From contig CACYVC010000001.1 in assembly GCA_902777835.1 (NCBI GenBank), positions 95,736-133,380 of the forward strand: a stretch of 37,645 nucleotides of DNA, read 5' to 3'. The notes under the pieces were generated by a model, which did no database searches, was not told where the DNA came from, and was given only the letters and a program-made list of their open reading frames with translations. Position numbers and translations under genes: made by a program. This document shows, in pieces, positions 7,147-17,222 of this stretch. Source of the stretch: an uncultured Bacteroidales bacterium. Its GTDB lineage: Bacteria; Bacteroidota; Bacteroidia; Bacteroidales; Muribaculaceae. Numbering within the stretch: position 1 is the first letter of the stretch; every line of letters begins with the position of its first letter.

Positions 7147-8223
7147 ATGGAGAAAAATTCTAAGATATATGTTGCAGGGCATCGTGGACTTGTTGGGTCG
7201 GCGATTTGGAGAGTGCTTGAGAGTAAGGGTTACACCAATATCATAGGGCGCACTCACAAGGAACTTGACTTAATGGATGGTGTGGCTGTGCGACGCTTTT
7301 TTGATGAAGAAAAACCTGAGTATGTAGTGCTAGCCGCTGCTCATGTGGGAGGTATTATGGCAAACTTGAAATACCGTGCCGACTTCATCTACCAAAACTT
7401 GCAGATTCAGCAGAATGTGATAGGGGAGAGCTGGAGGCATGGCGTTAAAAAGCTCCTTTTCCTAGGCAGCACTTGCATCTATCCCCGTGAGGCGCCTCAA
7501 CCTATTCCTGAGACAGCATTGCTCACCGCACCACTAGAATATACCAATGAACCCTACGCCATAGCAAAGATAGCTGGCCTAAAGATGTGTGAGAGCTTTA
7601 ATTTGCAATATGGCACAAACTATATTGCTGTGATGCCTACTAACCTCTATGGACCAAATGATAATTTCAACCTTGAGACCAGCCATGTAATGCCGGCAAT
7701 GATTCGCAAGATGCACATAGCCAAGATGCTCAACGAGGGCAACTGGCAGGGATTGCGTGCCGACCTTGACTGTAGGCCAGTGGAAGGCATTGACGGCAAA
7801 GCCGCACAAGAGGAGATTGTGGCTTTGCTCAACCGTTATGGCATCAATAGCGAGCGATTGCTGCTGTGGGGCACTGGAGCGCCCATCCGCGAGTTCTTGT
7901 GGAGTGAGGATATGGCAGATGCCAGTGTTTATTGCCTTGAGCATATTGATTTTGATGATGTTCGCGGCATTGACCCCGAGGTGCGCAACTGCCACATCAA
8001 TATAGGCAGCGGTAAGGAAATTACAATAAAGCAACTTGCGGGACTAGTGAAAACCACAGTGGGCTATAACGGTATCATCGAATGGGACAGCACCAAGCCC
8101 GACGGCACGTTGCGCAAACTGACCGACGTCTCAAAACTCCACTCCTTAGGCTGGCGCCACACCATGGAGATAGAAAACGGAGTGCCAGCGCTGTATAATT
8201 GGTATTTATCAAGTGTTAGATAA
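7147..8223 (+). CDS. fcl: GDP-L-fucose synthase (GDP-4-keto-6-deoxymannose 3,5-epimerase/reductase)
   Basis: This completes GDP-L-fucose synthesis from the Gmd product using NADPH. The SDR motif AGHRGLVGSAIWRVL is at residues 10-24, followed by AAAHVGGIMAN (residues 61-71) with the family's strongly conserved HVGGI. The catalytic segment is STCIYP followed by EPYAIAKIAGLKMCESFN. YGPNDNFNLETSHVMPAMIRK is the typical Fcl substrate loop. Its 358 aa are somewhat longer than E. coli Fcl (321 aa), largely from an insert around residues 205-235 (DCRPVEGIDGKAAQEEIVAL) that I believe occurs in Bacteroidetes Fcl. It ends inside a strong terminator. Confidence 0.96.
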   Translation: MEKNSKIYVAGHRGLVGSAIWRVLESKGYTNIIGRTHKELDLMDGVAVRRFFDEEKPEYVVLAAAHVGGIMANLKYRADFIYQNLQIQQNVIGESWRHGVKKLLFLGSTCIYPREAPQPIPETALLTAPLEYTNEPYAIAKIAGLKMCESFNLQYGTNYIAVMPTNLYGPNDNFNLETSHVMPAMIRKMHIAKMLNEGNWQGLRADLDCRPVEGIDGKAAQEEIVALLNRYGINSERLLLWGTGAPIREFLWSEDMADASVYCLEHIDFDDVRGIDPEVRNCHINIGSGKEITIKQLAGLVKTTVGYNGIIEWDSTKPDGTLRKLTDVSKLHSLGWRHTMEIENGVPALYNWYLSSVR

Positions 8224-8259
8224 CAAAAAACTCGACATCATCGTGTCGAGTTTTTTGTT
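8222..8259. terminator. Bidirectional intrinsic terminator (fcl / MFS transporter)
   Basis: A perfect 16-bp stem (8222-8237 with 8244-8259, core ACTCGACA / TGTCGAGT) encloses a 6-nt loop. A-tracts and T-tracts flank the core so that either strand yields a U-run. It overlaps the fcl stop codon and sits 15 nt from the stop of the convergent MFS gene, so it can serve both. Confidence 0.9.
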
Positions 8260-8274
8260 GTAGAATATTGATGC

Positions 8275-9645
8275 TCAAGATTCTGACTTCGTGATATTGG
8301 CCTTTTGCAAGCCGTAGTTTTTGCGCTTGTCGATGAGCAGTATCATAATCGAAACGATGATAGCTGCCACGCCAATGCCTGTGAATATCCACATTGCTTG
8401 GGTGTAGTCAACGTTGTCACCCACTGTATTGCGCTCAAGCACTCCGCCAATAACAATAGGAACCAGCATCAATCCTATGTTTTGGATGTAGTAGATAATA
8501 GAATAGGCTGTCCCTAGCTGCTTCATTGGCACAATCTTGGGCACTGCAGGCCACAGCACGCTGGGCAACAACGAGAAGGCAATACCAAGAATGAACATCA
8601 AGCACACAGCCAAAACGCTGGAGTTAAGAGGCAGAGCAAAGACTGCCAGCACGAGGGTGAGCATTATCGTGCCAATAATCATAATAGAAGCCCCCTTGCC
8701 AATCTTGTCGTACATGCCGCCAAAGAGAGGTGTCAGGATGATGGATGTGAATGGTAGGATTGACGAAATCAAGCCAGCAAATGAGGGCTCTACGCCATAT
8801 TTTGAAATCATAAGCTTGGTTGCGAAGTCAAGGAATGGATATAGTGCCGAATAGTAGAGCATACACAGGATAGTAATGAGCCAGAAACCTGGATTCTTCA
8901 TCGTTGCACCCATGTCCTTGAAGTGGAATTTCTCGTCGTCAGCGGTTGCTGCTTCATGTAACATGGAATCGTTTTTGCGGTCTATAGAGCAATAAATAAG
9001 GTAGATGATTAGCCCTATGCCAACTGAGAATAACCCAATCAATATTGGAGTGCTCAAGGTAAACTCTTGTGCCAACATGGGTGCTCCAGCAAGTGCTAAT
9101 CCGGTGCCTAGTCGTGCTAATGCCACTTGGATGCCCATTGCGAGCGCCATCTCCTTGCCAGAGAACCACTTGACAACGACTTTTGACACAGTAATACCGC
9201 ATAGCTCATAACCAATGCCAAAAGTGGCAAATCCCAAAGCTGCAACCAGCACCTGGAGCTTAATGGTGGGATCGGTATAAGCAATCCACTGCAGGTTGAT
9301 GTTCAACACTTGAGAAGGGTCCATAAAAGCTATGGCATAGAAGTCGATAGCCGTGCCGCCAAGCATAAGCACACACGACAGGATTCCTGCAAATCGCACT
9401 CCAGTCTTATCGAGGATAATGCCACCCACGAAAAGCATGAGCAAGAATACGTTGAAGAACCCTCGGGAACCTGCCAAGATGCCAAACTCGCTGCTTGTCC
9501 ACCCTAAGTCACCCTCCAGGAAATGTTGCAATGGTGACATCTGCTTGGCGACTATATATCCCATCATCATGGTGACGGATACAAGTCCAAGAACGGTCCA
9601 GCGAAGGGCGGGAGAGTTGTTGATTTTTTGTGCTACTTTTGTCAT
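8275..9645 (-). CDS. MFS transporter, copy 1
   Basis: This is a 12-helix major facilitator transporter of the inner membrane, about 456 aa from the ATG at 9645 (MTKVAQKINNSP). The frame is open to a GTG at 9681, but that start would fall within the preceding gene's terminator hairpin, so I reject it. Helices 1-2 are followed by the MFS loop motif as GGIILDKTGVRFAG (D-x3-GxR). The second-half equivalent is FGGMYDKIGKGA. It is clearly paralogous to the next gene: LDKxGVRF, WFxGxEMALAMGxxxALARLG and ILPFTSIILTP-like segments are shared. WFSGKEMALAMGIQVALARLG resembles oxalate:formate/organic-acid type MFS proteins, but substrate is unknown. Confidence 0.88.
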   Translation of the reverse strand: MTKVAQKINNSPALRWTVLGLVSVTMMMGYIVAKQMSPLQHFLEGDLGWTSSEFGILAGSRGFFNVFLLMLFVGGIILDKTGVRFAGILSCVLMLGGTAIDFYAIAFMDPSQVLNINLQWIAYTDPTIKLQVLVAALGFATFGIGYELCGITVSKVVVKWFSGKEMALAMGIQVALARLGTGLALAGAPMLAQEFTLSTPILIGLFSVGIGLIIYLIYCSIDRKNDSMLHEAATADDEKFHFKDMGATMKNPGFWLITILCMLYYSALYPFLDFATKLMISKYGVEPSFAGLISSILPFTSIILTPLFGGMYDKIGKGASIMIIGTIMLTLVLAVFALPLNSSVLAVCLMFILGIAFSLLPSVLWPAVPKIVPMKQLGTAYSIIYYIQNIGLMLVPIVIGGVLERNTVGDNVDYTQAMWIFTGIGVAAIIVSIMILLIDKRKNYGLQKANITKSES

Positions 9646-9650
9646 ATCAT

Positions 9651-9689
9651 AAAAACAGGGCGTGCAAGCCACATTGAGCACACGCCCTG
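9651..9689 (-). terminator. Intrinsic terminator after MFS copy 2
   Basis: On the minus strand CAGGGCGTG (9689-9681) pairs perfectly with CACGCCCTG (9664-9656) and is followed by TTTTT (9655-9651). It lies 22 nt after the MFS copy 2 stop and immediately before the copy 1 ATG. Copy 1 is therefore likely expressed by read-through or from a nearby weak promoter. Confidence 0.85.
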
Positions 9690-9710
9690 AAGATTATAAA
9701 TCGTTATAGA

Positions 9711-11354
9711 TTAAGCCTCAGCAGGTTTCTCCTCTGGCTTGATGTTAGGTTCTTCAAGACCAAGATTGTTTTTCTTGTCAACAACTTTGAGAAGTAAGCC
9801 AAGCAACAATGCTGCTACACCTAAGCCTGCCAACATAATGAGAGGCCATGTGTAGTCAAGCTTAGTTGGGTCGGTAACACCTTCGTTGGTGTTGTCAAGA
9901 ACCTTGCCAATGAGCAATGGGAACAACCACAGACCAATGTTCTGAATCCAGAAAATAAGGGCATAAGCCGAACCAATAATCTTAGAGTCAACGAGCTTGG
10001 GAACGCTTGGCCACAGCGAAGCTGGAACCAAAGAGAATGAAGAACCAAGCACGAGAATAGTAAGATAGGCAACGGTGATGCCGCCAATATCATTACCCTT
10101 AAACATAGGAAGAATGAAGGCAAAAGTAAGGTGGCATGCAATCAGAAGCAGAGAGCCTAATACCAGCATTGATGCTGCTTTACCCTTGTGGTCAACATAG
10201 TTGCCAAGGATTGGAGTGATACCAACGGCAAGAAGTGGGAATACAGCAAATACAGTCTCGGCACTCTGGCGCATGTAACCCATATAGCAGAAGATTACAA
10301 GGCAAACAACCGAAACAACCAACATGCCATACTTCATGGCTTTAGTCTTAGAGAAGTTGCTGATAAATGCAGTGGCAGCAACTACAAGCATGATAATATA
10401 TTGAACAATAGTTACAGTGCTACCTGCCCAGAAAGAATTGGGATCAACCTCGGTAAATGTGAGGTTGCACTGCAGCATGTTTACAGCATATTTCTGGAAT
10501 GGGAAAATTGCTGAATAATAGAGCACGCAAAGAAGGGCTACAAGCCAGAAACCACCGCTTGAGAGAATCTTGCCAATATCGCTAATCTTGAATGGATCGT
10601 CTTTCTCCTCAGCTTCACCAGTTTGAGCATCAAGTTTCTTGTCCATGAAGAAGTAAACGATGAACATGATGAGGGCTATCATTAGGAGCACAACACCAAA
10701 GGCTACTGAACGAGAAACGTCGATGCTGCCACCTAGTTTTGCAAACATAGGCGAGAAAATCATACAAGTAGCAACACCAAGACGTGCGAGTGCCATCTCA
10801 GAGCCCATTGCAAGGGCCATCTCACGGCCTTTGAACCATTTAACGATACCACGGCTAACAGTGATACCTGCCATCTCAACACCGCAACCAAAGATCATGA
10901 AGCCTACAGCTGCAAACTTTGCACTTGCAGGCATTCCCTCATAGAAAGGAGAAACACCAAGTTCGTCGAAGCCTGGAATGTAGTTAAGATTGTTGGTGAA
11001 CCAAGTCTCAAGTCCACTTCCTTTAAATGCATCGGTAACAGCGTACCACTTAATAATAGCGCCAATAAGCATCACAACACCAGAAAGAAGGGCTGTGAAA
11101 CGAACACCCATCTTGTCGAGGATAATACCTGCAAAAATCAAGAAGAAGATGAACACGTTGAGGAATGTCTCGGCTCCCTGCATAGTGCCGAAGGCTAGAG
11201 AATCCCAACCACGAGTTTCCTGCATCAAGTCCTTGATAGGAGAGAGGATGTCCATAAAGATGTAGCTGCAGAACATGGCAAGAGCCAGCAGCAAGAGGGC
11301 GGTCCAGCGCCAAGCGGCTGAATCGCGCAATGTCTGTTTAACTGTTTGTGTCAT
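9711..11354 (-). CDS. MFS transporter, copy 2
   Basis: This 547 aa polytopic inner-membrane protein is a paralogue of the downstream copy. The first-half motif is AGIILDKMGVRFTALLSG, the mid segment WFKGREMALAMGSEMALARLG, and the C-terminal half begins FKISDIGKILSSGGFWLVALLCVLYYSAIFPF, mirroring copy 1. It is about 90 residues longer, through an insert after helix 3 (YAVTDAFKGSGLETWFTNNLNYIPGFDELG) and a longer loop after the mid-protein cytoplasmic linker. A charged C-terminal tail (EEPNIKPEEKPAEA) ends it. A perfect -7 box lies upstream. Substrate unknown; OFA-like organic-anion exchange is one possibility. Confidence 0.88.
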   Translation of the reverse strand: MTQTVKQTLRDSAAWRWTALLLLALAMFCSYIFMDILSPIKDLMQETRGWDSLAFGTMQGAETFLNVFIFFLIFAGIILDKMGVRFTALLSGVVMLIGAIIKWYAVTDAFKGSGLETWFTNNLNYIPGFDELGVSPFYEGMPASAKFAAVGFMIFGCGVEMAGITVSRGIVKWFKGREMALAMGSEMALARLGVATCMIFSPMFAKLGGSIDVSRSVAFGVVLLMIALIMFIVYFFMDKKLDAQTGEAEEKDDPFKISDIGKILSSGGFWLVALLCVLYYSAIFPFQKYAVNMLQCNLTFTEVDPNSFWAGSTVTIVQYIIMLVVAATAFISNFSKTKAMKYGMLVVSVVCLVIFCYMGYMRQSAETVFAVFPLLAVGITPILGNYVDHKGKAASMLVLGSLLLIACHLTFAFILPMFKGNDIGGITVAYLTILVLGSSFSLVPASLWPSVPKLVDSKIIGSAYALIFWIQNIGLWLFPLLIGKVLDNTNEGVTDPTKLDYTWPLIMLAGLGVAALLLGLLLKVVDKKNNLGLEEPNIKPEEKPAEA

Positions 11355-11412
11355 ACTGTTTGTAATTAGTTTTTATGTTGTTTATGTTTAATTGTTTTCA
11401 GAAATATGGCTG

Positions 11413-11420
11413 CAAAGATA
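11413..11420 (-). promoter_or_regulatory. -7 box for MFS copy 2
   Basis: TATCTTTG on the minus strand matches TAnnTTTG exactly, about 59 nt before the start codon. The -33 region (around 11440-11445) is only a partial match. The remaining 11355-11575 intergenic sequence also carries the groES upstream region. Confidence 0.6.
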
Positions 11421-11481
11421 CATTATTTTATTTAAATAGGCGAATAAAATTTATGACAAAATGTCGCTAGAGTGAAAAAGG

Positions 11482-11503
11482 GTGCATTTGGCACAAAATG
11501 TGC
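11482..11503. promoter_or_regulatory. Overlapping inverted repeats upstream of groES
   Basis: GTGC-ATTTG-GCAC (11482-11494) overlaps GCACA-AAA-TGTGC (11491-11503), both perfect, about 75 nt before the groES ATG. The canonical CIRCE operator (TTAGCACTC-N9-GAGTGCTAA) is not present. These repeats could be a heat-shock control site, but no regulator can be named from sequence. Confidence 0.35.
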
Positions 11504-11575
11504 ATAATAGGGGAGTGGCGCTGTGAGCGCTTTTAATATTGCAAATAATTTATTTAACTTAAAACATATAACAAA

Positions 11576-11851
11576 ATGACAATTAAACCATTAAGCGACA
11601 GAGTTCTTATTGAACCTGCCAAAGCCGAAGAAGTAACTGCTGGCGGCATAATTATCCCCGACAGCGCAAAAGAGAAACCCTTGAAGGGTATTGTAAAAGC
11701 CGTTGGTCATGGCACCAAAGACGAAGAAATGGTCGTAAAAGCTGGTGATACTGTGCTCTATGGCAAGTATGCTGGCACCGAGATTGAAGTAGATGGCGCA
11801 AAACTGCTGATGATGCGTCAGAGTGACATTTTGGCAATTGTAGAAGATTAA
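11576..11851 (+). CDS. groES: Co-chaperonin GroES (Hsp10)
   Basis: This is the 10-kDa lid of the GroEL folding chamber, cytosolic, 91 aa. It starts [19 protein letters not shown] and has the mobile-loop glycine-rich [15 protein letters not shown] region at about residues 22-36. Further along come [16 protein letters not shown] and the terminal SDILAIVED, all standard GroES landmarks. groEL follows after 22 nt, giving the usual bicistron. Confidence 0.98.
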   Translation: MTIKPLSDRVLIEPAKAEEVTAGGIIIPDSAKEKPLKGIVKAVGHGTKDEEMVVKAGDTVLYGKYAGTEIEVDGAKLLMMRQSDILAIVED

Positions 11852-11861
11852 TTAAAACTAA

Positions 11862-13508
<1,647 letters not shown>

Positions 13509-13534
13509 ACTGATATTTCGTACTAAAATTTATG

Positions 13535-13567
13535 ACCGAAGGCTCAAACGAGAGCCTTCGGTTTTTT
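13535..13567 (+). terminator. Intrinsic terminator of groESL
   Basis: ACCGAAGGCTC (13535-13545) pairs perfectly with GAGCCTTCGGT (13552-13562) around a 6-nt loop and runs into six T residues (13562-13567). It separates the chaperonin operon from the capsule promoter. Confidence 0.93.
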
Positions 13568-13691
13568 GTGTTCTACAAAGTATGCAAAAGTGACTTTTTT
13601 GAATACTTTTTTGAGTGTAAGAATAATAGTATTGTATATTCTTAAGTAGATTCTTAAAAAATGAAAAAATGAAAAATTGAAAATGAAATAA

Positions 13692-13722
13692 TTGCATATT
13701 ATCAAAAAGTTATTTAATTTTG
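13692..13722 (+). promoter_or_regulatory. Main promoter of the polysaccharide operon
   Basis: TTG (13692-13694), a 20-nt spacer and TAATTTTG (13715-13722) fit the Bacteroidetes consensus. The wza-like ATG is about 240 nt downstream, leaving a long leader. I saw no invertible-element repeats flanking it of the B. fragilis kind. Confidence 0.65.
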
Positions 13723-13728
13723 TAGGCT

Positions 13729-13962
13729 AATTCTGGTTTTTGGATATTTTTTAATGACCCAAAAACAGGGTGTTAAAATTGTGAGAAAAATATAAATCGT
13801 TGAGTGTTAGACTGATGCTAAACACTTGATGTCCTAAAGTATTATATCTATGTTGTCATTAACTAAGATTTTCAATTTGAAAGTAAATGACAAAAAATGT
13901 AGCAGATAAGAAAAAAGTTTTTTAGAGATACTTAGAAAATTATTAATTAAAAAATATCAATT
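13729..13962 (+). promoter_or_regulatory. Structured 5' leader upstream of the export genes
   Basis: The leader holds three inverted repeats. CTGgTTTTTGG (13733-13743) pairs with CCAAAAACAG (13759-13768) with one bulge. AGTGTTAG (13803-13810) pairs with CTAAACACT (13818-13826) with one bulge. TTGTCATT (13853-13860) pairs perfectly with AATGACAA (13886-13893), enclosing the near-palindrome TTTCAATTTGAAA (13870-13882). Leaders of Bacteroides capsule operons are where UpxY-type antiterminators act, so this is a plausible target, but that role is inferred. Confidence 0.45.
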
Positions 13963-14757
13963 ATGAAATTTACAAAACTGATAATGTTGATGGGCCTGGT
14001 CTTTGTGGTTGCGTCGTGTAGCGCTCCCAAGTTAGGTTATTTCCAGGATGTGCAATCAGGTCAAGTGAATGATTTGCAGCAACCCAAACTTGTGACAGTT
14101 CAACCAGGTGACAAATTGTCAATACTCGTTGGTAGTAAAGACCCAGGTCTTGCTTATCTGTTTAATTTGCAGATTGTTGGTCGCTATAAGACCTCTCAGT
14201 CGGATGCCAATCTTAGTACTACTCAGGTTGCAAGTTACACAGTAGATGAGAATGGTGAAATTGATTTTCCTGTTCTTGGTAAGATTTCTCTGAAAGGTAT
14301 GACTCGTAGTCAAATTTCAGCTTATATCAAGAAACAGCTAATCTCTCGTGAGTTGCTTAAAGACCCTATTGTGACAGTTGATTTTCTCGATTTGTTCTTC
14401 TCTGTTATGGGTGAGGTTAATGATCCTGGCCGTTTCTTGATGGATCACGACGTAACTACTATTATTGACGCACTGAGCCGTGCAGGCGACCTCACTATTA
14501 ATGGTAAGCGCGATAACGTGCTTGTCATGCGTGAGGAGAATGGTAAGCAGATGGCTTATCGAGTAGATCTCACAAACCTTCAGAGTTTATATAGCTCGCC
14601 AGTGTATTATCTGAAACAAGGAGATATGATATATGTAGAGCCTAATGAGAAAAAAGCCCGAGAGGCAACTGCTGCAGGCAATGCATTTTTGCAGCCCACG
14701 CTGTGGATATCACTTGCATCATTGCTTACATCCGTATCGGTTCTTATTTTTAAATAA
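13963..14757 (+). CDS. Wza-like polysaccharide export outer-membrane lipoprotein
   Basis: This is an outer-membrane polysaccharide export (OPX) component, 264 aa. The lipoprotein signal is MKFTKLIMLMGLVFVVASC with Cys at residue 19. A Poly_export domain follows (about 40-145: LVTVQPGDKLSILVGSKDP, then YTVDENGEIDFPVLGKISLKGMTRSQI). An SLBB-like domain comes next (about 148-215: VMGEVNDPGRFLMDHDVTTIIDALSRAGDLTINGKRDNVLVMRE). The C-terminal hydrophobic helix (PTLWISLASLLTSVSVLIF) could be the membrane-spanning element. The protein is shorter than E. coli Wza (379 aa), as is usual in this phylum. The wzc-like gene starts 18 nt later, a standard export pair. Confidence 0.92.
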   Translation: MKFTKLIMLMGLVFVVASCSAPKLGYFQDVQSGQVNDLQQPKLVTVQPGDKLSILVGSKDPGLAYLFNLQIVGRYKTSQSDANLSTTQVASYTVDENGEIDFPVLGKISLKGMTRSQISAYIKKQLISRELLKDPIVTVDFLDLFFSVMGEVNDPGRFLMDHDVTTIIDALSRAGDLTINGKRDNVLVMREENGKQMAYRVDLTNLQSLYSSPVYYLKQGDMIYVEPNEKKAREATAAGNAFLQPTLWISLASLLTSVSVLIFK

Positions 14758-14775
14758 AAAAAATAGTATAGTAAG

Positions 14776-17187
14776 ATGGCTGAAGAAGTAAAAAGTTATC
14801 CAGGAACTGCCAAGGACGAAGATTTTGTGAAGATACAGGAGTGGCTGTATATGTGCCTATATAAGTGGTATTGGTTTGTTATATCACTTGTTATTGCTTT
14901 GGGTCTTGCCATATTATACCTGCTTGTTACAACACCGTCCTATACACGCAAAGCATCAATATTAATCAAAGATGATGAGAAGTCTTCTACGTTGTCGAGT
15001 GAGTTCAGTCAGTTTTCTGATATGGGATTTCAAGTGGGAAAGACCAATATCTACAACGAAATGATTACCTTTTCGTCACCTTCATATATGAAAGAAGTTG
15101 TTGAGGAGTTGCATCTAGATATGAACTATAAGACTGATGGTCGGTTTCATGAGCTAACTCTCTATGGTAGGACTCAGCCAGTAATAGTTTCGCTTATAGA
15201 TATAGACCCTGAAAGTTATGCTTCTTTCACAATGACTCTTAAGGACAATAATGAGGTTGAACTTACCAATTTTATGTCAGAGGATTTACCTGAGATTTCA
15301 ACCCAAGTGGTGGAAGGTACATTCCGCACCCCTATTAGAACCCCTATTGGTCAGGTTGTGGTAACCCCTACACAGCATTACTATGGTAAATATGACACTC
15401 CCATCAGGGTAGCTAAAAACCGAACGAGTGATGTTGCCAACCAGTATGCAGGTAAGTTGGTTGTTGACTTGAACCATGAGCGTGCTTCGGTAATTGATAT
15501 TTCTATAAGAGATGTTAGCGCTGAGCGTGCCGAGGATGTTCTAAATGTCCTTTATAAAGTCTATAAAGAGAAGTGGAAAGAGGATATAAATGAGCAAGCG
15601 GTGAATGCTTGTAAATATATCGACCGCGAGATTGACAGCATACGTAGTCAGTTGGGTAGCGTAGATGCCAATATTGCAATGCAAAAGAGCGCATCTTTGA
15701 CACCAGATATGGGAATGGCCACCCAGATCAATCTTAACAAGATTGAGAACACCAGTGCGCAGTTGCTGGAACTTGATAATCAAATTTATATGGCCAATCT
15801 TATCAAGAACCAGTTATCTGGGAGTGAATACAAGTTGCTACCTCCCAATTCTGGAATTGATAATCAGGCGGTGGCCGCTCAGATTAGAGACTATAACGAG
15901 AAAGTGCTTCAGCGCAATAGCTTAGCCGACAATAGTGGAAAAAACAACCCTATTGTTCAGGACCTAGATAACCAGCTTAATTCATCACGCGCATCGATTA
16001 TCACATCACTGAACACTGTTGTTTCTACTCTACATGAACGCAAAAATGCGCTTGAGGCATCAAAGACAGTGACTACTCATAAGATACAATCAACGCCCAC
16101 CCAGGCTATGGATTTGTTGGGTGCAGAACGAAACCAAAAGGTTAAGGAGCAGCTATATTTGTTCTTGCTGCAGAAACGTGAGGAAAATCAGTTGTCACGC
16201 AATACTGTTGCTAACAATGCCAAGTTGTTAACTCCACCATCTGGTACTCGTGCGCCTTCTTCACCAGTCAAGATTTATGTTTTGACTGTTGCCCTCTTCT
16301 TAGGGTTGTTGATTCCAATGATAATACTCTTTTTTGTTAACAACTTGAATACTAAAGTTCGTGGCCGCCAAGATATTCAAGACTTAACGATACCATTTAT
16401 TGGCGAGATTCCATTGTCTTACCGCAAGCGCAAAGGAATATTTGCTTTGTTCAACCGTCGTAAAGATGTTAGAGAGATTGTTGTTCAGGAAAAGAATGGT
16501 AACAATATTAATGAAGCCTTCCGCGTTGTTAGAACTAATCTTGAATTTGTGCTAGGAAAGGATCAAAAGGTGGTGATGCTCACATCTTCGAATGTGGGTT
16601 CAGGTAAGACATTTGTGTCTACCAACTTAGCTACTAGTTTTGCTATCAAAGGCAAGAAAACGTTGCTTATTGATCTTGACTTGCGTAAGGCTTCGATGTC
16701 AACTTTTGTTGACTCTCCCCCACGCGGTATTTCCGATTATCTAAACGGGCAATATGATAGGATAGACGATGTGATAGTTAAAGGCAAGATTCACGAGAAT
16801 CTTGATGTGCTTCCTGTAGGTACTATTCCTCCTAACCCAACCGAGCTTCTATTTAGTGATCATCTAAGTGCGTTGATAGTTGATATGCGAGAGATTTATG
16901 ACTACATAATCATTGACTGTCCTCCTATCGACATTGTTGCCGATGCGTCAATTATCAACAAGCATGTTGATGTTACACTCTATGTGCTTCGCTCGGGATT
17001 GCTCGATCGCCAAATGCTGCCCGAGGTTGAGAGATACTATGAAGAGAAGCGTTTCAATAATATGGTAATCTTGCTAAATGGCACTACCGAGGAGTCGAAC
17101 GGTTATGGATATCGTCGTTATGGCTATGGTTATGGCTATGGCTATGGATACGGTAATAGTTCTAGTAGTTCTAAAAAGAAAGACTAG
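14776..17187 (+). CDS. Wzc-like polysaccharide copolymerase and BY-kinase
   Basis: This is an inner-membrane chain-length regulator fused to a bacterial tyrosine kinase, 803 aa. It has TM1 at about residues 33-51, a long periplasmic coiled-coil domain, and TM2 at about 496-520 (IYVLTVALFLGLLIPMIILFF). The cytosolic kinase carries Walker A SSNVGSGKTF (about 604-613), Walker A' LLIDLDLRKAS (about 630) and Walker B IIIDCPPID (about 710). The tail (from about 775) is a Tyr-Gly cluster, YGYRRYGYGYGYGYGYG, then Ser-rich and Lys-rich, the autophosphorylation site. The kinase is full length; no separate phosphatase (Wzb) gene is seen in the window. Confidence 0.94.
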   Translation: MAEEVKSYPGTAKDEDFVKIQEWLYMCLYKWYWFVISLVIALGLAILYLLVTTPSYTRKASILIKDDEKSSTLSSEFSQFSDMGFQVGKTNIYNEMITFSSPSYMKEVVEELHLDMNYKTDGRFHELTLYGRTQPVIVSLIDIDPESYASFTMTLKDNNEVELTNFMSEDLPEISTQVVEGTFRTPIRTPIGQVVVTPTQHYYGKYDTPIRVAKNRTSDVANQYAGKLVVDLNHERASVIDISIRDVSAERAEDVLNVLYKVYKEKWKEDINEQAVNACKYIDREIDSIRSQLGSVDANIAMQKSASLTPDMGMATQINLNKIENTSAQLLELDNQIYMANLIKNQLSGSEYKLLPPNSGIDNQAVAAQIRDYNEKVLQRNSLADNSGKNNPIVQDLDNQLNSSRASIITSLNTVVSTLHERKNALEASKTVTTHKIQSTPTQAMDLLGAERNQKVKEQLYLFLLQKREENQLSRNTVANNAKLLTPPSGTRAPSSPVKIYVLTVALFLGLLIPMIILFFVNNLNTKVRGRQDIQDLTIPFIGEIPLSYRKRKGIFALFNRRKDVREIVVQEKNGNNINEAFRVVRTNLEFVLGKDQKVVMLTSSNVGSGKTFVSTNLATSFAIKGKKTLLIDLDLRKASMSTFVDSPPRGISDYLNGQYDRIDDVIVKGKIHENLDVLPVGTIPPNPTELLFSDHLSALIVDMREIYDYIIIDCPPIDIVADASIINKHVDVTLYVLRSGLLDRQMLPEVERYYEEKRFNNMVILLNGTTEESNGYGYRRYGYGYGYGYGYGNSSSSSKKKD
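17104..17155 (+). repeat. TATGGN hexanucleotide repeat in the Wzc tyrosine tail
   Basis: A run of about seven near-identical 6-nt units (TATGGC, TATGGT, TATGGA) encodes the alternating Tyr-Gly tail. Unit length is a multiple of three, so expansion or contraction would stay in frame and change only the number of phosphorylatable tyrosines. Confidence 0.75.
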
Positions 17188-17222
17188 TTTGTCTTTTTTG
17201 ATGATTGATCAATAAAAAATAT

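Noticed and set aside
9646-9681. GTG start of MFS copy 1
   Set aside because: The extension is made of the terminator hairpin of the upstream gene; the ATG at 9645 gives a normal MFS N-terminus.
13509-13962. Possible invertible capsule promoter of the B. fragilis type
   Set aside because: I looked for long inverted repeats bracketing the TAATTTTG promoter and found only short AT-rich ones downstream of it.
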